Source: Lineus longissimus
Taxonomy: Eukaryota > Nemertea > Pilidiophora > Heteronemertea > Lineidae
Assembly (NCBI RefSeq): GCF_910592395.1
Contig: NC_088310.1
Span: 10,921,501-10,985,500 of the forward strand
Direction: 5' to 3'
Length of the DNA stretch: 64,000 nt
The position numbers and the translations under genes are program-made. The notes under the pieces were generated by a model, which worked only from the letters and a program-made list of their open reading frames with translations, was not told where the DNA came from and did no database searches. Of the stretch, positions 1-12,646 are shown one piece after another. Numbering within the stretch: position 1 is the stretch's first letter; each line of letters opens with the position of its first letter.

Positions 1-1925
1 TAAGGTACATATAGCACTAAAGCTGGGAGCACACGTACATAAATGTAGGCGAGATCATGTCCCATAGGTTTTTATAATCCTATCTTTGTACAGCAAGTCT
101 GTGTTTATAACTGAATAAAAAACGAACGATTTTGTTTGTTGGCGTCAGTGTCATTGGCGTCAGTGTCATGGTCGCCTATCGTCTTTGGCGACAACACGAT
201 GCTACAACACAAAACGTTCAACTTCCTATTAATCATGATTGATAAATGATCTTAAAGACCTCTGCGACACGATCTTGCAGGTGGTTACTACGGTGCGCCC
301 CCAGCTGCAGAAAATAATATTTTGTGTCTGACACTGCATGAGGCATGATTATGGAAAACATCTGATTTGCAAAGTGAAGAATTTAAATTCACGCCTCAAC
401 TGAAAAGTGGCTGTCGGTTGAATGTGCGCACAAATTACAGGATTGTTTGGTCAATACATTTTCGAAAGTGCGCAAAACACATGTTTTTCTCACACACGCC
501 CCCCCCCCCCGAAATGGTGCTTTAAAATTGTAGATTTCTGAAAATATCTACAACGCTTATTAATACTTAGCATTAAGACTCAATATGTTCAAAGTGTGCA
601 TCTGTCCATTTACCCCCAGCATGTGTTTTTCAACTTTTGAAAGTAAGGTTTAGTGAATTTGAATGACCCCCCCCCCCCAAGCACGTGATAACGTGTTTTT
701 GAATCGGTGACAACATTTCGGGGGCAGAGTAAAAATGATCTTGTCGTGAAGTAAGGTGCCTACTTCACATAAATCAGAGTTCTCGTACAAACTGTTGTTC
801 CTGAATTAGATACATTGACGTAGTTACCAAAAATATCTTAACTGAAATGATAGTTTAGTAGAAATTTTGCTCTGGTTAGTAGGTTCGGCTACCTATGAAT
901 AAATAGATTAACTAATATGTACTACTCTTGAAATTTCTCATGATTAAAGTCCTTACATCCGGTTTACGTGCTTGGCGAGAAGTTTAGTTTTATGTGAAGT
1001 AAGCAAACTAAATTGTCACGATAAGAGTATCTGCTCCCAATGATTTGATGGGCTAGAGTATTATGATAAGTGGATGTTCGAACAATAACGAGACAGATCA
1101 CGTTCACAATGTGTATCTTTTTTTCAGGAATTAAATATAGTCCGCTTCATTTTCTTAAAAGTAGCGAAGTTAGGCTTGTAGAGCTTTATCTAGTACCCAG
1201 TGCCTCAAATAATTTTGTAACCTACCTTTTTCTGCAACGCACTGACACACAGGCCTTCGGTGGCAAATGCTGAGACAATGACAAAATAGTTGCTTATGCT
1301 TGCACACTTTCTTCTTGTATCTTCTGGCATGCTACTACATGATGAAGTCAACTTAAGATCTAGCCATGTGTCGCTGTAAAGATCAGCCTGAGTGAGAGAA
1401 AAAAGTAGCAGTTCTAGAATGATGACACTTCAATCGCATTTGTATTTAGATAAACAGTTGATTGTAATATATCGTTTTGCAAATTTTTATTCTTCCATAT
1501 TGCAATTTAAAACCTTGAACATCGTATGGCCAAATTATGATTTGCCACGGTTTTCATAACAGCAAGGAAGTTTTATACATAACCCCCCCCCCCCCCTGCT
1601 ATCCCACCTGAAGAGGATCGAATGTGATCTTGGAAACGAGCGGGTCTTAACCCCCCCCCCCCTTCAAAGCATTTGGAAATTTTGAGTGCTAAATATACGT
1701 TTCCGGGAATCTCGGGGGCTGAAAGAGCATTAAGTAGTTTTTTTGCTACCTTGTGAAGGGGCACCATATGAAAAACCATGTTTTCCCAACGGTGGCCAAT
1801 TGATTCCCAAAAAGGAATTCGTTGTAGTTGATGGTCATGTTGGTTGTTCGGTGGGATACATGTTAATACAATTTGTTGGTCACTAAAATTATGTAGGTCA
1901 TTGACAAATGCGAGCGGCTACCTAC
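1..1925. other. Non-coding stretch, no gene recognised
   Basis: No exon or RNA gene could be supported. The visible structure is a set of homopolymer C runs (about 499-510, 667-678, 1583-1596, 1651-1662) of the kind that is common in this window. A further 3' exon of the PI-PLC-like gene may lie here or beyond the left edge, but none is recognisable. Confidence 0.5.
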
Positions 1926-2204
1926 CGGGCGAATGTAGGGGTAACGCCTCCGACAGTTGCTGTTACAAAGCTTGTCCACCATAAAAATGAACACGCGCTT
2001 ATTTTGTGCCACTGCTTCTCCCAGAGTCGGCCAACCCATCATCGCATTGCTGCTGACTTTCCCGTTTGCTCCAGTAAAGTAGTCTCTGAAGATGGGGATG
2101 AACCTGTCGAAGCCGGAGGGCATTGTGGTGTCCTGGAATCGAATGGCAATAACCTCGTTCCTGTGCGATGGATTATTCAACCAGCTGTCAATGTCTCGTA
2201 TAAT
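1926..2204 (-). CDS. PI-PLC-like phosphodiesterase, internal exon
   Basis: This is an exon of a phosphatidylinositol-specific phospholipase C-like (TIM-barrel PLC-X type) protein. The peptide runs from IIRDIDSWLNNPSHRNEVI to a WPTLGEAVAQNKRVFIFM stretch; the 'W-L-x-NP-x-x-E-V-I' and 'WPTLGE...NKRVF' patterns are those of secreted or cytosolic PLCXD-like enzymes. On the minus strand it starts after a TTTCAG acceptor (AG at 2206-2205) and ends at a CCG|GTAGGT donor (GT at 1925-1924). It is 279 nt, exactly 93 codons, in phase 0 with the exon at 3429-3613. An ORF also runs on the plus strand here (1908-2285) and is a shadow. The C-terminal exons are not seen. Splice sites are inferred by eye. Confidence 0.7.
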
Positions 2205-3428
2205 CTGAAATTATTTTTTTCTCTTATCAACAGAGTGCACCCGATGGTCATTATTTGTGTTCCCATCAACGTACTGCAGCGTTAATAAGCTGGTCAGCAC
2301 AACACTTCTCGTCATCGGACGCCGATCCACACTTAATAATTCTTAGGACCATGGGCGCCTCAGACGGCTAATACACGTAGAGCTTGCATAGGGTCACCAA
2401 CTCCCATTACGTTTATTCGTTCATGCCGATTTGGGCCCAATGTTATCAAGCTTTCGATAAGACAGTAGAACAAAGGGAATTTAGGCTTAGGTGAAAGTGG
2501 GCGCTGTTTAAAGACAATAGACCGTGTATTTTGCTATGCATGAATTCTTTTAAATGCACAATAAATGGGCAAAATAACGTATTTCTGTTTTTCTGCAGTC
2601 TTCCAAGTCCGGCTGACTCCCATGTATATAGCCTTTCTTGTTGTACCTTCCCCGTGGATCGGCTCCGGTTTTCCTTCTGTCTACCCCACCTCGCCTTCCC
2701 TGCATGTGTTACCAACGAGCCAGTGACCTTTTAGCCGTTACCGACGGCAAGTCTGACAATGAGTGTAGGGAATTAGCCCACGATTAGTGCTTAACATAGA
2801 ACAAAAACGAAAGGGGCCTTTCAAATTGCTAATCGTATATCATTCAACAGCCTGTCTCGCCACCTTCAAAATAAATATATTCAAGACAACATTCCTAAGG
2901 AAGGTGATCATTAAAGCCGTTGGTACGCAGAGAAGGGTCGGGGTGATGATTCCTAAAGCTCAGCTGTTCGGGCATCATCACAAGCAAAAGCCAATATCTG
3001 CCAGTGGAAATCGCACGACAACTCTTTCGGCCGATCACTCCCATCAGAAGCACATTATCTTCCCGTTGAGCTTCGTTTTAGGGTTATAACATTTTGGGTA
3101 ACGACTTTCATAGTAAATGCCCTTTAAATGTGGAATTCACTGAGTCACGACCTGATGAAAGAAACAGACCTAATCTCTTTCCGCAAACCTGAAACCATTT
3201 CTCTTCCGAGAATATTTTTGACTGTGATCGAGCGCTTTTGAACATTGTATTCTCAGTGGAAAGCTAAAGTGCTGACCTAACTTCATTCATTCGATTGTTT
3301 CTGATACAATAATAATCAATAGAACGACATTGTTGATGGTTTGGTAGCAATGTCATGACAGTCACCTTAATATACACTTATGTGTTGATATATTATCTAA
3401 TAACAATGTGTTTCAAATTTGCACTTGC

Positions 3429-3613
3429 CTCCCATAATTTTCGTCCGTAAGCTGTGTTGTGACTCGCGTAAGCGGTATTTCCCTTGGCACGAGTGTCAAT
3501 GTCGAAAAATCGAATTCCAAAATCCAATTGGGCTGTGAAAGTGTAATCTTGGTTCCTGTATAAGCAGGACAAAGCGGGAATACCACTACCGTACTTCATG
3601 ACCCTATTCGACC
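3429..3613 (-). CDS. PI-PLC-like phosphodiesterase, upstream exon
   Basis: This is the exon preceding 1926-2204 in the same gene. It encodes the barrel strand region with FGIRFFDIDTR and SHNTAYG, typical of the X-domain of PLC-like phosphodiesterases, where a catalytic His lies next to such segments. The acceptor is TTTTACAG (AG at 3615-3614), and the exon needs one base from an unseen upstream exon. At the 3' end TGG GAG is followed by GCAAGT, a textbook GC-type donor (GC at 3428-3427). Using it joins KLWE in frame to IIRDIDSW, the expected protein order. The exon with the signal or PGTH-type motif was not found upstream. Confidence 0.65.
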
Positions 3614-3979
3614 CTGTAAAATAAGCAAAATAGGCAGATCTGTTCACAGTATAAGAAGAGCTGGTTCACCCGAATCCTAAAAATCGTTAGTTGTTATTCG
3701 TATTTAGAAAGCAAGCCGAACTAAAGCAAAACCATCGATATTCTTCCCTATTTGATTGGCAGGCAGGTTTATATTAGAATGATGATTTTATAATGGGTGA
3801 GTTGTAATGGTGCGTGTGATGGTGAAGTTGAGATTAATGTTCAGAGACTTCAGCATTAGAGGGTGATGAACTTGAGTGTGATGTGATATTGTACAATGAT
3901 AATAACAACTATAAAACCGCCAAAGGCCACTACTAACTGTCCTCACCGTATAGATATTAGCTGAAAATTTATGCTGGTT

Positions 3980-4870
3980 AAGAAACGTGCAATTAGTTTA
4001 TAGCCAAAGGGAAGTGTTATGCCATTAAACCCGCGTGACCTCGAAAAGTAGCGACCATATCAAAAACCCATGCAACACAAACATCGTGGTGGTTAGATGT
4101 ACCCATGATATCAGATTGGTGGTAAGCGGGCAAGTAGTCAGGCGCGCAATTATTACCTTTTAATTTTTTTCTCAAATCTGGCCGCCTAGTGGCCAAGTGG
4201 TGAATCAAATCGAATCAAACTTTTGGCTCTGAGTTGACCTGACTAGATTGGGTACATGTGTACCAAATGTGAGATCACTGGTCACTGTACTTTAGAAATG
4301 TGCCATAATTTTAAAAGCATAACGACCAATTTATGCCATTTGAACTCTGTGACCTTTAAAGTAGGTCTAATCAAAAACATTTTAAACTTATGATGTAGCT
4401 TGGAGTAGATGCCATAAAAATTTTATCAAAAACAAATTACCGTTAAGTGAGATATTGCACGTTTTACCTTTTCAGTTTTGCCCTCTGGTGGTCAATTTGA
4501 AAATCAGATCGGACCGAAATTGGGTGTCAGGGGTTATCTTACATATGGGGTCATTTGCACCAAGCTTCAAGTTCATACCTTTGTGGTTAAGAAATGTGCC
4601 ATAGTTAGACATAGACGGTCAATTTAAACCATTTGCCCTCCGTAACCTTGAAAAGTAGGTCTGATCGAAAACTCATACGATATGTGATGTATCCTAGCAA
4701 GAAGTAGGCCTACCTTTTTTATCAAAAATGAATCACTAATAAGCAAAATATCGCACTTAGTTTGTTTTCACGTATCGCCCCCTGTTGGCAACAGATTGAG
4801 TCCGATCAACACCCCAAGGGTGTTGTTCACATATTAGCGGAGGAGTACCAAACATGTACCAATAATTTGT
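3980..4870. repeat. Three-unit ~300-bp tandem repeat
   Basis: Three diverged direct units are visible. A line close to TGCCATTTGAACTCTGTGAC followed by CTT(T/G)AAAAGTAGGTCTGATC-like sequence recurs near 4020, 4334 and 4637. A second landmark, 'gCCcCCTgTTGGc...', recurs near 4180, 4480 and 4777. Spacing is about 300-314 bp. No coding potential is seen. Confidence 0.6.
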
Positions 4871-7479
4871 GATGATACGGTAAGATGACATTTAACTATA
4901 TTAGTGTAAAACAGAAAATAACGAAACTGATGATACTTGGGTTTGCAAAGACTTTTGCTGAATTAGTCAACATATCACTACATTAATTCTACGGTTGTAT
5001 TATTAGGTTGGCCTCGAAAAACAATATTTTCTTTCGTTTGCTGATTTCGATGCTGTGAATTTCTTTTATCATAATTTGAAATCTCGAATTCGGAAACTCT
5101 ACCCTTATGATAATAAGTTTTTGCTTTATATTACAAATAAGTTTATAATGTTGTTATAACCACTTTGTTTAAACATACAAAATATGTTTAGTATCATCAG
5201 TGCAGTGCCCTAGTAAGCGCGCAGCGCCTTTAGGTTGGGGGAAACCGCCCCTAACCCCCTGGTTGGGAACCAGCTTTAGTTTCTTCCGGCAATTTTATGT
5301 TTTGATAAGCGGTTTTCTCCGTTTAGGCTATCTCTTCAGCAGTAACTCAACTGCATCATCACAATAGTCAAATGACGGTGTAGAAATGGAACATGTCCCC
5401 TGGAAAGGTGTCCGGACTATCGTAGTCTGGCACTCTGACAGATTCATACGTAAAGTGCAAGCTCTAGTAAACTCACGCAGCTGTTGGCATGGGGAAGACC
5501 CCCCGAACTCCGCCTTCTGACATGTTTTAGCCAGTGCATTGGGTGGAATCCCCCCCCCCCAACCCCCATTGGCCTCTCAATAAGTTCACCCGACTGATGA
5601 TCAGAGAACACGAGAAACAAGCAGTCTTTAAAAAAGACTGAAGGGGTGGTTCGAATTGTGGGCAGGGCGGAGACTGAGGTTTTTGCGCATATGATGGGGG
5701 CAATCTGGGCAGGAGTTGTTGAAATGTGATGTGGTATCATCAAAGGAACCTGTCATAGATTTTTTCATTGTAAATCTATATAGGTAGCAGCGTTCAGGAG
5801 AAATTACCGACACACATACTGTATGCATTGAATTAGCTGGCCACCACCAGGAGATCAAAATAGGCCTATATTCATCATTATACATGTTCTAGGGTGACTG
5901 GGGAAATAGACGCATGATCAGTCCCATAGGAATTTGTCCGCATTCAGTAGGCCTATGAAGCTTAGGAATGCAATTGCGAATTGATCTATGATGGCTTATT
6001 GCTTGAACATGTATAATGATGAATATAGCCCTATTTTGATCTTCTGGTGGTGGCCAGCTAAATGCATACAGTACTGTATTTACCGTAGTTCAACTGTGTG
6101 GCGCACTAAATCAGGTGATTCGAAATTCCCGCCACGCTTACTCGCGAACTCAACTGGCTATCGATAGGCGCCAGCACCATCAATTTAGACGGCGCGGATT
6201 TTTTGGCGACTGAATGTTGAATATCTGCAAAAATCAACTTGCTAATCCACCAAATCAGGGTAAAAGGTGAATATCACTGTTAATGTGATGCTGCTGTGAA
6301 AAAGTGTAGCATTTGATGGCGCCAGCAAGCTAAAATGTGTACATTCACATCGCATATTGACAGCTTGACCTCCACAAGCAGACAACCGACTCAATATAAG
6401 ATTACTACGCTATACATCGACGATGTATGGAACAAAATGGGTATTAAATAAATCAATTATTCAGCAGGTTATAGCGGCTATTAGTAAATTCAAGTGTGCG
6501 AATCAAGCTGAGATTAATCTGAGGGATCTAGGCAGAATAGCATTGTCTTTTTGGACGTTACAAACATGAGAACTAATTTGTTCACGCAGATGCATACATG
6601 GGACTATAGAGGAGTAAAAACGAAAAACCAAGCACAGATGGTGGTTCGCAATCGGACCACCAAAAAATAACTCTCTTTATATCTGGGAGCATAAAAAGCC
6701 TGCTAGCGAATATTGATAATATTGGAAAAATAAGAATGCAAGACTAATGGTATCCCATAAAAACATCTATTCCTCCATAATGTGTCTTCGGGGTCCCACC
6801 ACGGCCGATTTGGATTCGTTCAGAAGGTTAATCGAAATCTCTAAAAAAAAATGTTTTTTTGAAACGCCTGCCCCGTGTTTTCTTGATCAATTCGGGATTA
6901 TATCCGTTTTAAGTGTCTTTTGGATATTACTGAAGTTTCAAAAACCAAAACACATATGTCGGGGGGGGGACCACCGAATCCCCTTTTGATTAAAAAACAG
7001 TGTGCATATTCATGTGGTTCTCTCTCGGAGCTCGTAACAGTCGAGTTGCTTCATTCACTAACCACATTTGATAGTTTCAGTCCGTATTTGGTGCATATCC
7101 GAAAGGGTTCGGCAAACGCCTCGTCACCCTTTGACACTATCTGTCCCACTTTATTGTTTAAGTGACTTACCTGAGTTGTGAGTTCCAGGAAATGTTACTT
7201 TGTTAAATTTGAGTTTGCAGAGTCCCGCGTGGCCGTTGCACCTCTCTTAAATGTTAAAAAGTAAACAAATACGTGTCAGATCACTGTTGCCAATGTTATT
7301 TCTCTTAATTCTAGTTCTTGGCCACAAATAAAGACTCGCCGGTATCTATCGTGGCTTGTGAAATGGAGGGGAGAAATGAACTGAAAGGGAGTGCATTTGA
7401 CACCTTTTTTACAAAGGATTCCGACGAGTTGTTGTGGAATCAGCCTCGAAAATACAGCAGATACTTAATTGGTTTTCAA
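4871..7479. other. No gene recognised
   Basis: Apart from the foldback at 5811-6080, I see only short open frames without family resemblance or convincing splice sites. C/G runs occur near 5551-5560 and 6961-6969. Confidence 0.4.
5811..6080. repeat. Foldback: ~75-bp inverted repeat with ~112-bp spacer
   Basis: The sequence around 5811-5890 read in reverse complement (ACATGTATAATGATGAATAT ... TGGTGGTGGCCAGCTAA ... TGCATACAGTA) recurs at 6003-6080 with few differences. This is the form of a foldback or MITE-like element, or of a local inverted duplication. Confidence 0.65.
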
Positions 7480-9059
7480 TGTTAGGAAAATAAGTCAAAT
7501 ATTATACCATCTTATCACATCGAATACCGGCTATCTACCAAATACTGACGTTATAACAAGAAAACAAAACATTTGATTTTCAGGCTACTGGAACACTCGC
7601 TTGGGTCTTGCGATCAAGCCAGTGCTACCAACTCCGCGATTTTCGCAATTGCCTTTTTTATTGTGATGTTTAGTATTATCATCATATCAAATTACAAAAA
7701 GTTGCAACTGTCAGTTAATCTTTTAATGCCTCCATTGGTAATGTTATCAAAAAGTATTTTAGATTAATAAAATCTTTACGCAGATGACGACGTAACACAC
7801 GAGTGATCATTTAAATGATGATCTGGTGAATACATTGGATTGGGCTGGATTCTGTCCGCTCACTAAATGGGGCTACTTTGAATCTGTTCTCGTTCTTCTC
7901 AGATTTGTCCTAAATATGGAAAAGAAACTACCCTCATTTTTATTAGCTAGTTTGTTACGAATTATTTACGTTATGTACTCAAACACTATAAAAAGATGCA
8001 ATGCCGTATTCTTTAGCATAGCCCGAAAGTTTACATACACTTCAAAATTTGAATAAATTCAAAAATTCTCACCAAGACTACTTTATTTACAAAAGGTTGC
8101 ATGCCGTGCCTCTTCTTTCTGTGGCTACATTCAAAAATTCACATCGCGAGCAAAATAACATGAATCCGCAATATCAAAATATCAAAATAGCACGAAAGAT
8201 CATATTTTTTTTAAAACTTACCGTTGTACCGTTCTGTACAAAAACTTACCGTTGGGGGCAGGATTCACTTGACGTGAAGTAACAAAAAAAACACAATATA
8301 GATGAGGTATTATAATGATAGGCCAATAAAAACATGTACGAGTCTCGGAGGACACTTTCAACTCCAAGGCTTCTACTGCGGGGTTGAAACTGGATGCGAC
8401 ATAAATGCTATCATAAACTGGGGAGACGTTTACAGTCCTCAAAAAGACTACCAACCCTGATTACAGTGATCCGGTCGTCCTTTGAGAAGGCCTATCTTCA
8501 TTTTCTGACACTTTAGTTCACCTGTGAATATTCGACTTATAACAGTGGAAATCATAAAGAGTATACACGTGTTACAAATACCATTGGACTCGTGAGAATA
8601 TTTATTTATAGTGTTAACGTGGGACCAACCAAAAATGTGCAACAGACGTCTTGTCGCCCGGTCTTTGGGATAATATCGGCGTATAAAATTGACCGGGCAC
8701 TTTTTAATTCTTTCAATTTTTAGAGTCGCAAATAGACAGATTTCTTCGAATCCTTTTACAGTAAGTCATGATCAAAACGTCAAAGAACGGACCACAATAT
8801 GATTATGTTCTCTCTGAATACTGATAACTGCAGGGTTTAAAAAAGGTAATATTTTCGTGATATTTTGTTGTCTGGATATTTTCATGCAATCATTTAATTA
8901 AAGAAAACTGGAATTGCATTCACCCTTTATTAAATAAAGTAGCTTTGGTAAGAATTGAAGATTTTATTCAGAATTTTCAAGTGTATGTAAACTTCCGGGC
9001 ACGACTGTCCAATGGAAGGCTAAACACAATTTGGTAATTTGATAAAATGCAAAACTTAC

Positions 9060-9296
9060 CAGTCTTATCAAAGAAGTGATTGGATGGATCCGCAGTGTTT
9101 GTATTTGTACAGCTTTTACTCTTGATGTAGCAGTGACTGGCTTCATTCCACAGGAAGGCCGCACAGGAGCTGGTTACCTTACACTTGTCACTGCAGGCCT
9201 GCAGGTTCAACACTTGAAAGCTAATGTCATTTCCTGGACAGTCGCCAGGACGATAGCCGAGGCCATTTGTACAGGCAAATGCTTGGTAAGTGGTGG
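9060..9296 (-). CDS. PAN/Apple-like domain exon, copy A
   Basis: This exon encodes an extracellular cysteine-rich domain resembling PAN/Apple folds. It has a GYRPGDCPGNDISF start, then C-x3-C, a CAAFLWN core and CYIKSKSC, with six or more Cys, the pattern of disulphide-linked carbohydrate- or protein-binding modules. It starts after a GTACTTTCAG acceptor (AG 9298-9297) and ends before GTAAGT (GT 9059-9058). It is 237 nt long and has phase 1 at both ends, so it can be inserted or skipped without a frame change. Upstream, the signal-peptide exon at 13854-13916 ends in phase 1 and fits exactly. Function beyond a secreted binding domain is unknown. Confidence 0.7.
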
Positions 9297-11288
9297 CTGA
9301 AAGTACACGGTAACGACTGTTAATAGTCTGATGAATCCAGTTATCGGATACTGCCGGTGTGACAGTATTGTGAGACATCGTCATTCGCCCGGGTTATGAT
9401 TATATATGAGACTCCAGGGCGGCTCAAGGAGAAGTGCAGAGAAGTGACCGTTTCCAAATAGGAGTTCAATTTTAGGAAATAATATCAGTATTAATAGGTC
9501 TAATACAGGCTATCTATCAAATACTGGCGTCATAAGATAACAACAAGATGTTTGAAATTCAAACTTGAAATCTCGCTTGTGTCGCGCGATCAGGCCAGTG
9601 CTCGACGATGAGTTCGAGACTAACACCTCGTTGTCCGCAAATCTCTTCATCCGGGCCGAGCCTACTTGATTGGCAATTCAAAATGGCTGCACTAGACCCT
9701 GGTAACACCTCTGCATCAAATGCCGCGTCACCTCCAGAATCTGGGGGTACCTAAGTATGTTTGACCTATCTGTGTGTTTTATGTGTACATTGTGTAGTGA
9801 TGAGTCGTGTTATACATCTAAGGTACATCTAAGAGGACAGAGAGACGTAATCAGGAATGCATTGAGAGCAATTAGAACCAGAGCTGAAGTTTGTGTTGAA
9901 TGGAATCAGGGGCATGTCGAAGGACACTGGGGTTAGGTTGAGACAGGAATAAGCACCGAAATGTGAAATCATTGAATAAAAATTTTGCTAGGGGCCCACT
10001 GGTCTTCCTTTTTTGTCGGAGTTCCGCTGCGGTAAATCTGTTGCAAGAACAGTTCTGATATGGTTGATTGAACTGCTTCGTTCTCAGTCACCTGTGACAG
10101 TAAATTGGATTGCATGGTGTCATAAGAAAGAGGGCATCATTAAGTAATAAATGGTGGTTGCAAATATCCAAAATATTTAGCCATGTCCAGGAAATTAACA
10201 AATCAATCTCGGTTTCCTTTTTTTGAAACAGCCTTTATAGACATTATGAACGAGATATAGTAATATCATTATTAGTAATACCTAATAACCTTGTATATGG
10301 ATGTGATGCCAATGTGCAATAATCGTTGAAAATGGGGTTACTGTGAATCTGTTCTCGTTCTTCTCAGATCTTTCCTAATAATATGACAAAGAATATTTCC
10401 TTAATTTATGATGGCTTGTTTGTTATAAATTATTTACGTTCTCTTCTCAAAACACCATAAAAAGATTCAATGCCGTATTCTTCAGCATTGCCCAAAGGTT
10501 TACATACACTTGAACATTTTGAATAAATCCCACAATTCTCACCACAACTACCTGTTTTAATAACTGCTGCATGCCATACCTATTCTTGGTATGGTAACAG
10601 GCAAAAATTGGCATTGGCATTTAGATCCTGCAGTTAATAATCTTGAAATATACAGCAGAATCGTACTCTGGTGTATCCATTCTCAGACTTTCTGTGAAGA
10701 TTGACTTTTGGTGTAGAAAATTCGTAACAGAAATCTGTCCTAGCTCATTCTTACATTGCAAAATATATAACATATTAGATTTTCAATTTTAGAAAACTTT
10801 CATGAATTGTTTTTTTCTTTTGATACCCTTATGGCACAATCTTTTGTGATAATTTGTGTTGACGTTAGTGGGATCTTTTAAAGGTTCAGAAATCGTCTGT
10901 GTTGTCGTAGAATTTGGCCATTTTTTATTTTGAGATTCGCGATATCATCGAGTGGACAGAATTCTTTTCGGTCCGTTTTTAGAAAATCAAAGAATGGATT
11001 ATAAAATCGAATATGATTCTGTTCCATCTGAATACTGATAATTTCAGGATTTAAAAAGGTAATATTTCTTGATATTTGGCTGTCTGGATATTTTCATGAT
11101 GTTTGCATGCAATCATATAATATAATTCAAGAAAACAGGTATGGCATACACCCTTTATCAAATAAAGTAGCTTTGGTACGAAATTGATGATTTTAATCAG
11201 AATTTTCAAGTGTATGTAAACTTCCGGGCACGACTGTTCAATGGAAGGCTAAACACAATTTGGTAATTTGATAAAATGCAAAACTTAC

Positions 11289-11525
11289 CAGTCTTATCAA
11301 AGAAATGATTGGCTGGATTCGCAGTGTTTGTATTTGTACAGCTTTTACTCTTGATGTAGCAGTTACTGGCTTCATTCCACAGGAAGGCCGCGCAGGAACT
11401 GGTTACCTTACACTTGTCACTGCAGGCCTGCAGGTTCAACACTTGAAAGCTAATGTCATTTCCTGGACAGTCGCCAGTGCGATAGCCGAGGCCATTTGCA
11501 CAGGCAAATTCTTGGTAGATGTTGG
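11289..11525 (-). CDS. PAN/Apple-like domain exon, copy B
   Basis: This is a near-identical second copy of the PAN-like exon, also 237 nt and phase 1-1, with the same acceptor (AG 11527-11526) and donor (GT 11288-11287). The peptide differs from copy A at a handful of sites. The open frame upstream of the acceptor in copy A is broken in copy B by a TGG to TGA change and a 4-nt deletion. This supports the acceptor being the true exon start, because only the exon has stayed open in both copies. It is presumably transcribed with copy A from the 14.1-kb promoter, giving a two-PAN-domain protein or alternative exons. Confidence 0.7.
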
Positions 11526-11640
11526 CTGAAAGTACACGGTAACGCTGTGAGTCTGATGAATTCAGTTATCGGATACTGCCGGTGTGACAGTATTGTGAGA
11601 CATAGTCAGTGGCCCGGGTTATCACTGTGTACACGACTCT

Positions 11641-12646
11641 AGGGTGCATGGATCAAGGGGAATTGCAGAGAAACGACCGTCCCCGCCGCACCACTTATTC
11701 GAATTAATCTTTGGAATTTAAGCACTAACCATGAGCTGGGGTAAATTGAATCTAACAAGAAAGGTGTTAAAAAAACACAGGGCGTGGTGTGGACGTGTAT
11801 CATTACTGGGATAAAGGTTATTCAGGACTGGGAATAAAGCAACGTCATGTCATTGCCATTTGTAAGGGTCATCTATTTGATAATGGTCAAATATTGGTCC
11901 TTGGTAATTAGTCGAAGAATGATTCCGGCTTGGCAGTCAGGTATGCAGACAATTCAATAATTGTCATTGTCAATTTGGCGATGGAAGATATCGTGTAGCG
12001 CCAAATGAATGCGTTACAAATTGACAGTCCTTTCGGTCCTTAGTTCCTATTGTTTGGGAACTACTGTACAAATCCCGTCCCAATGTTATTTTCGTATGTG
12101 AAACACCAGCCTCCCATGCGCAATGGTGAAACACATGTAAAATTGACGTACAATATGGTGTTGGTGAGGTTTTTAAATGATACACCACTTCTAGGCACGT
12201 CAAAACACCTTTTGCGCGGATAAGATCGCTTTTTTCTGTGGTTGAGATCGGAGTTAACATGATATAATTAAGTGGTGAGAGGTGGCTAAACACTGCGACC
12301 CTTCGTGTCATTAATACAAGGCACGATAATCTTCAGGCGGGCAAAAATGGCGGCTCTCAAATTCCGCAATGCACTAATACACTGAGCAATGTGAACAGCG
12401 CAGCCCTGAAACAAACTCATACACACAGGATGATGACGTGTTAAGTAGAATATCACTAGTTCTGATGTCGTACTATGTGATTTTGTTGAGAAAATTTTAC
12501 TGGCCAAGAACAGAGGGCGTCAGTAATTCTGTAGTTCATTATCTGTAAGTTCAGACTCTGAACGCCCTAAAAATCACCTCTTTCTTATGGGTGCCCATCG
12601 ACCTTTTTTCAGACTCCATGATCTCCTTCCTCCGGTCTTTGTAGTA
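11641..12646. other. Intronic or intergenic, nothing recognised
   Basis: This lies inside the proposed PAN gene, between the signal exon (13.9 kb) and PAN exon B. The open frames here (for example 12311-11970, minus) show no domain and no paired splice sites. Confidence 0.4.

Larger units (their letters stand above)
7480..11640. repeat. Tandem segmental duplication (two ~2-kb units)
   Basis: Unit A (about 7480-9440) and unit B (about 9475-11640) share ordered landmarks. These include 'GGCTATCTAC/TCAAATACTG' (7530 and 9508), 'GTGAATCTGTTCTCGTTCTTCT' (7880 and 10343, similar), 'CTGTCTGGATATTTTCATG' (8870 and 11082), and the PAN exon with its flanks (9060-9296 and 11289-11525). Exons and flanking introns are duplicated together. 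An open frame at 8454-8218 (minus) looks exon-like but has poor splice signals and is not annotated. Confidence 0.75.

Noticed and set aside
1573-1779. Minus-strand frame with glycine runs
   Set aside because: The glycine runs are translated poly-C tracts; no domain.
1908-2285. 125-codon plus-strand open frame
   Set aside because: Antisense shadow of the PI-PLC-like exon; the minus-strand peptide has family motifs and splice sites, this one has none.
8218-8454. Minus-strand frame that might be a further exon of the PAN gene
   Set aside because: In phase only with a weak acceptor lacking a pyrimidine tract; no domain and no counterpart seen in the duplicated unit.
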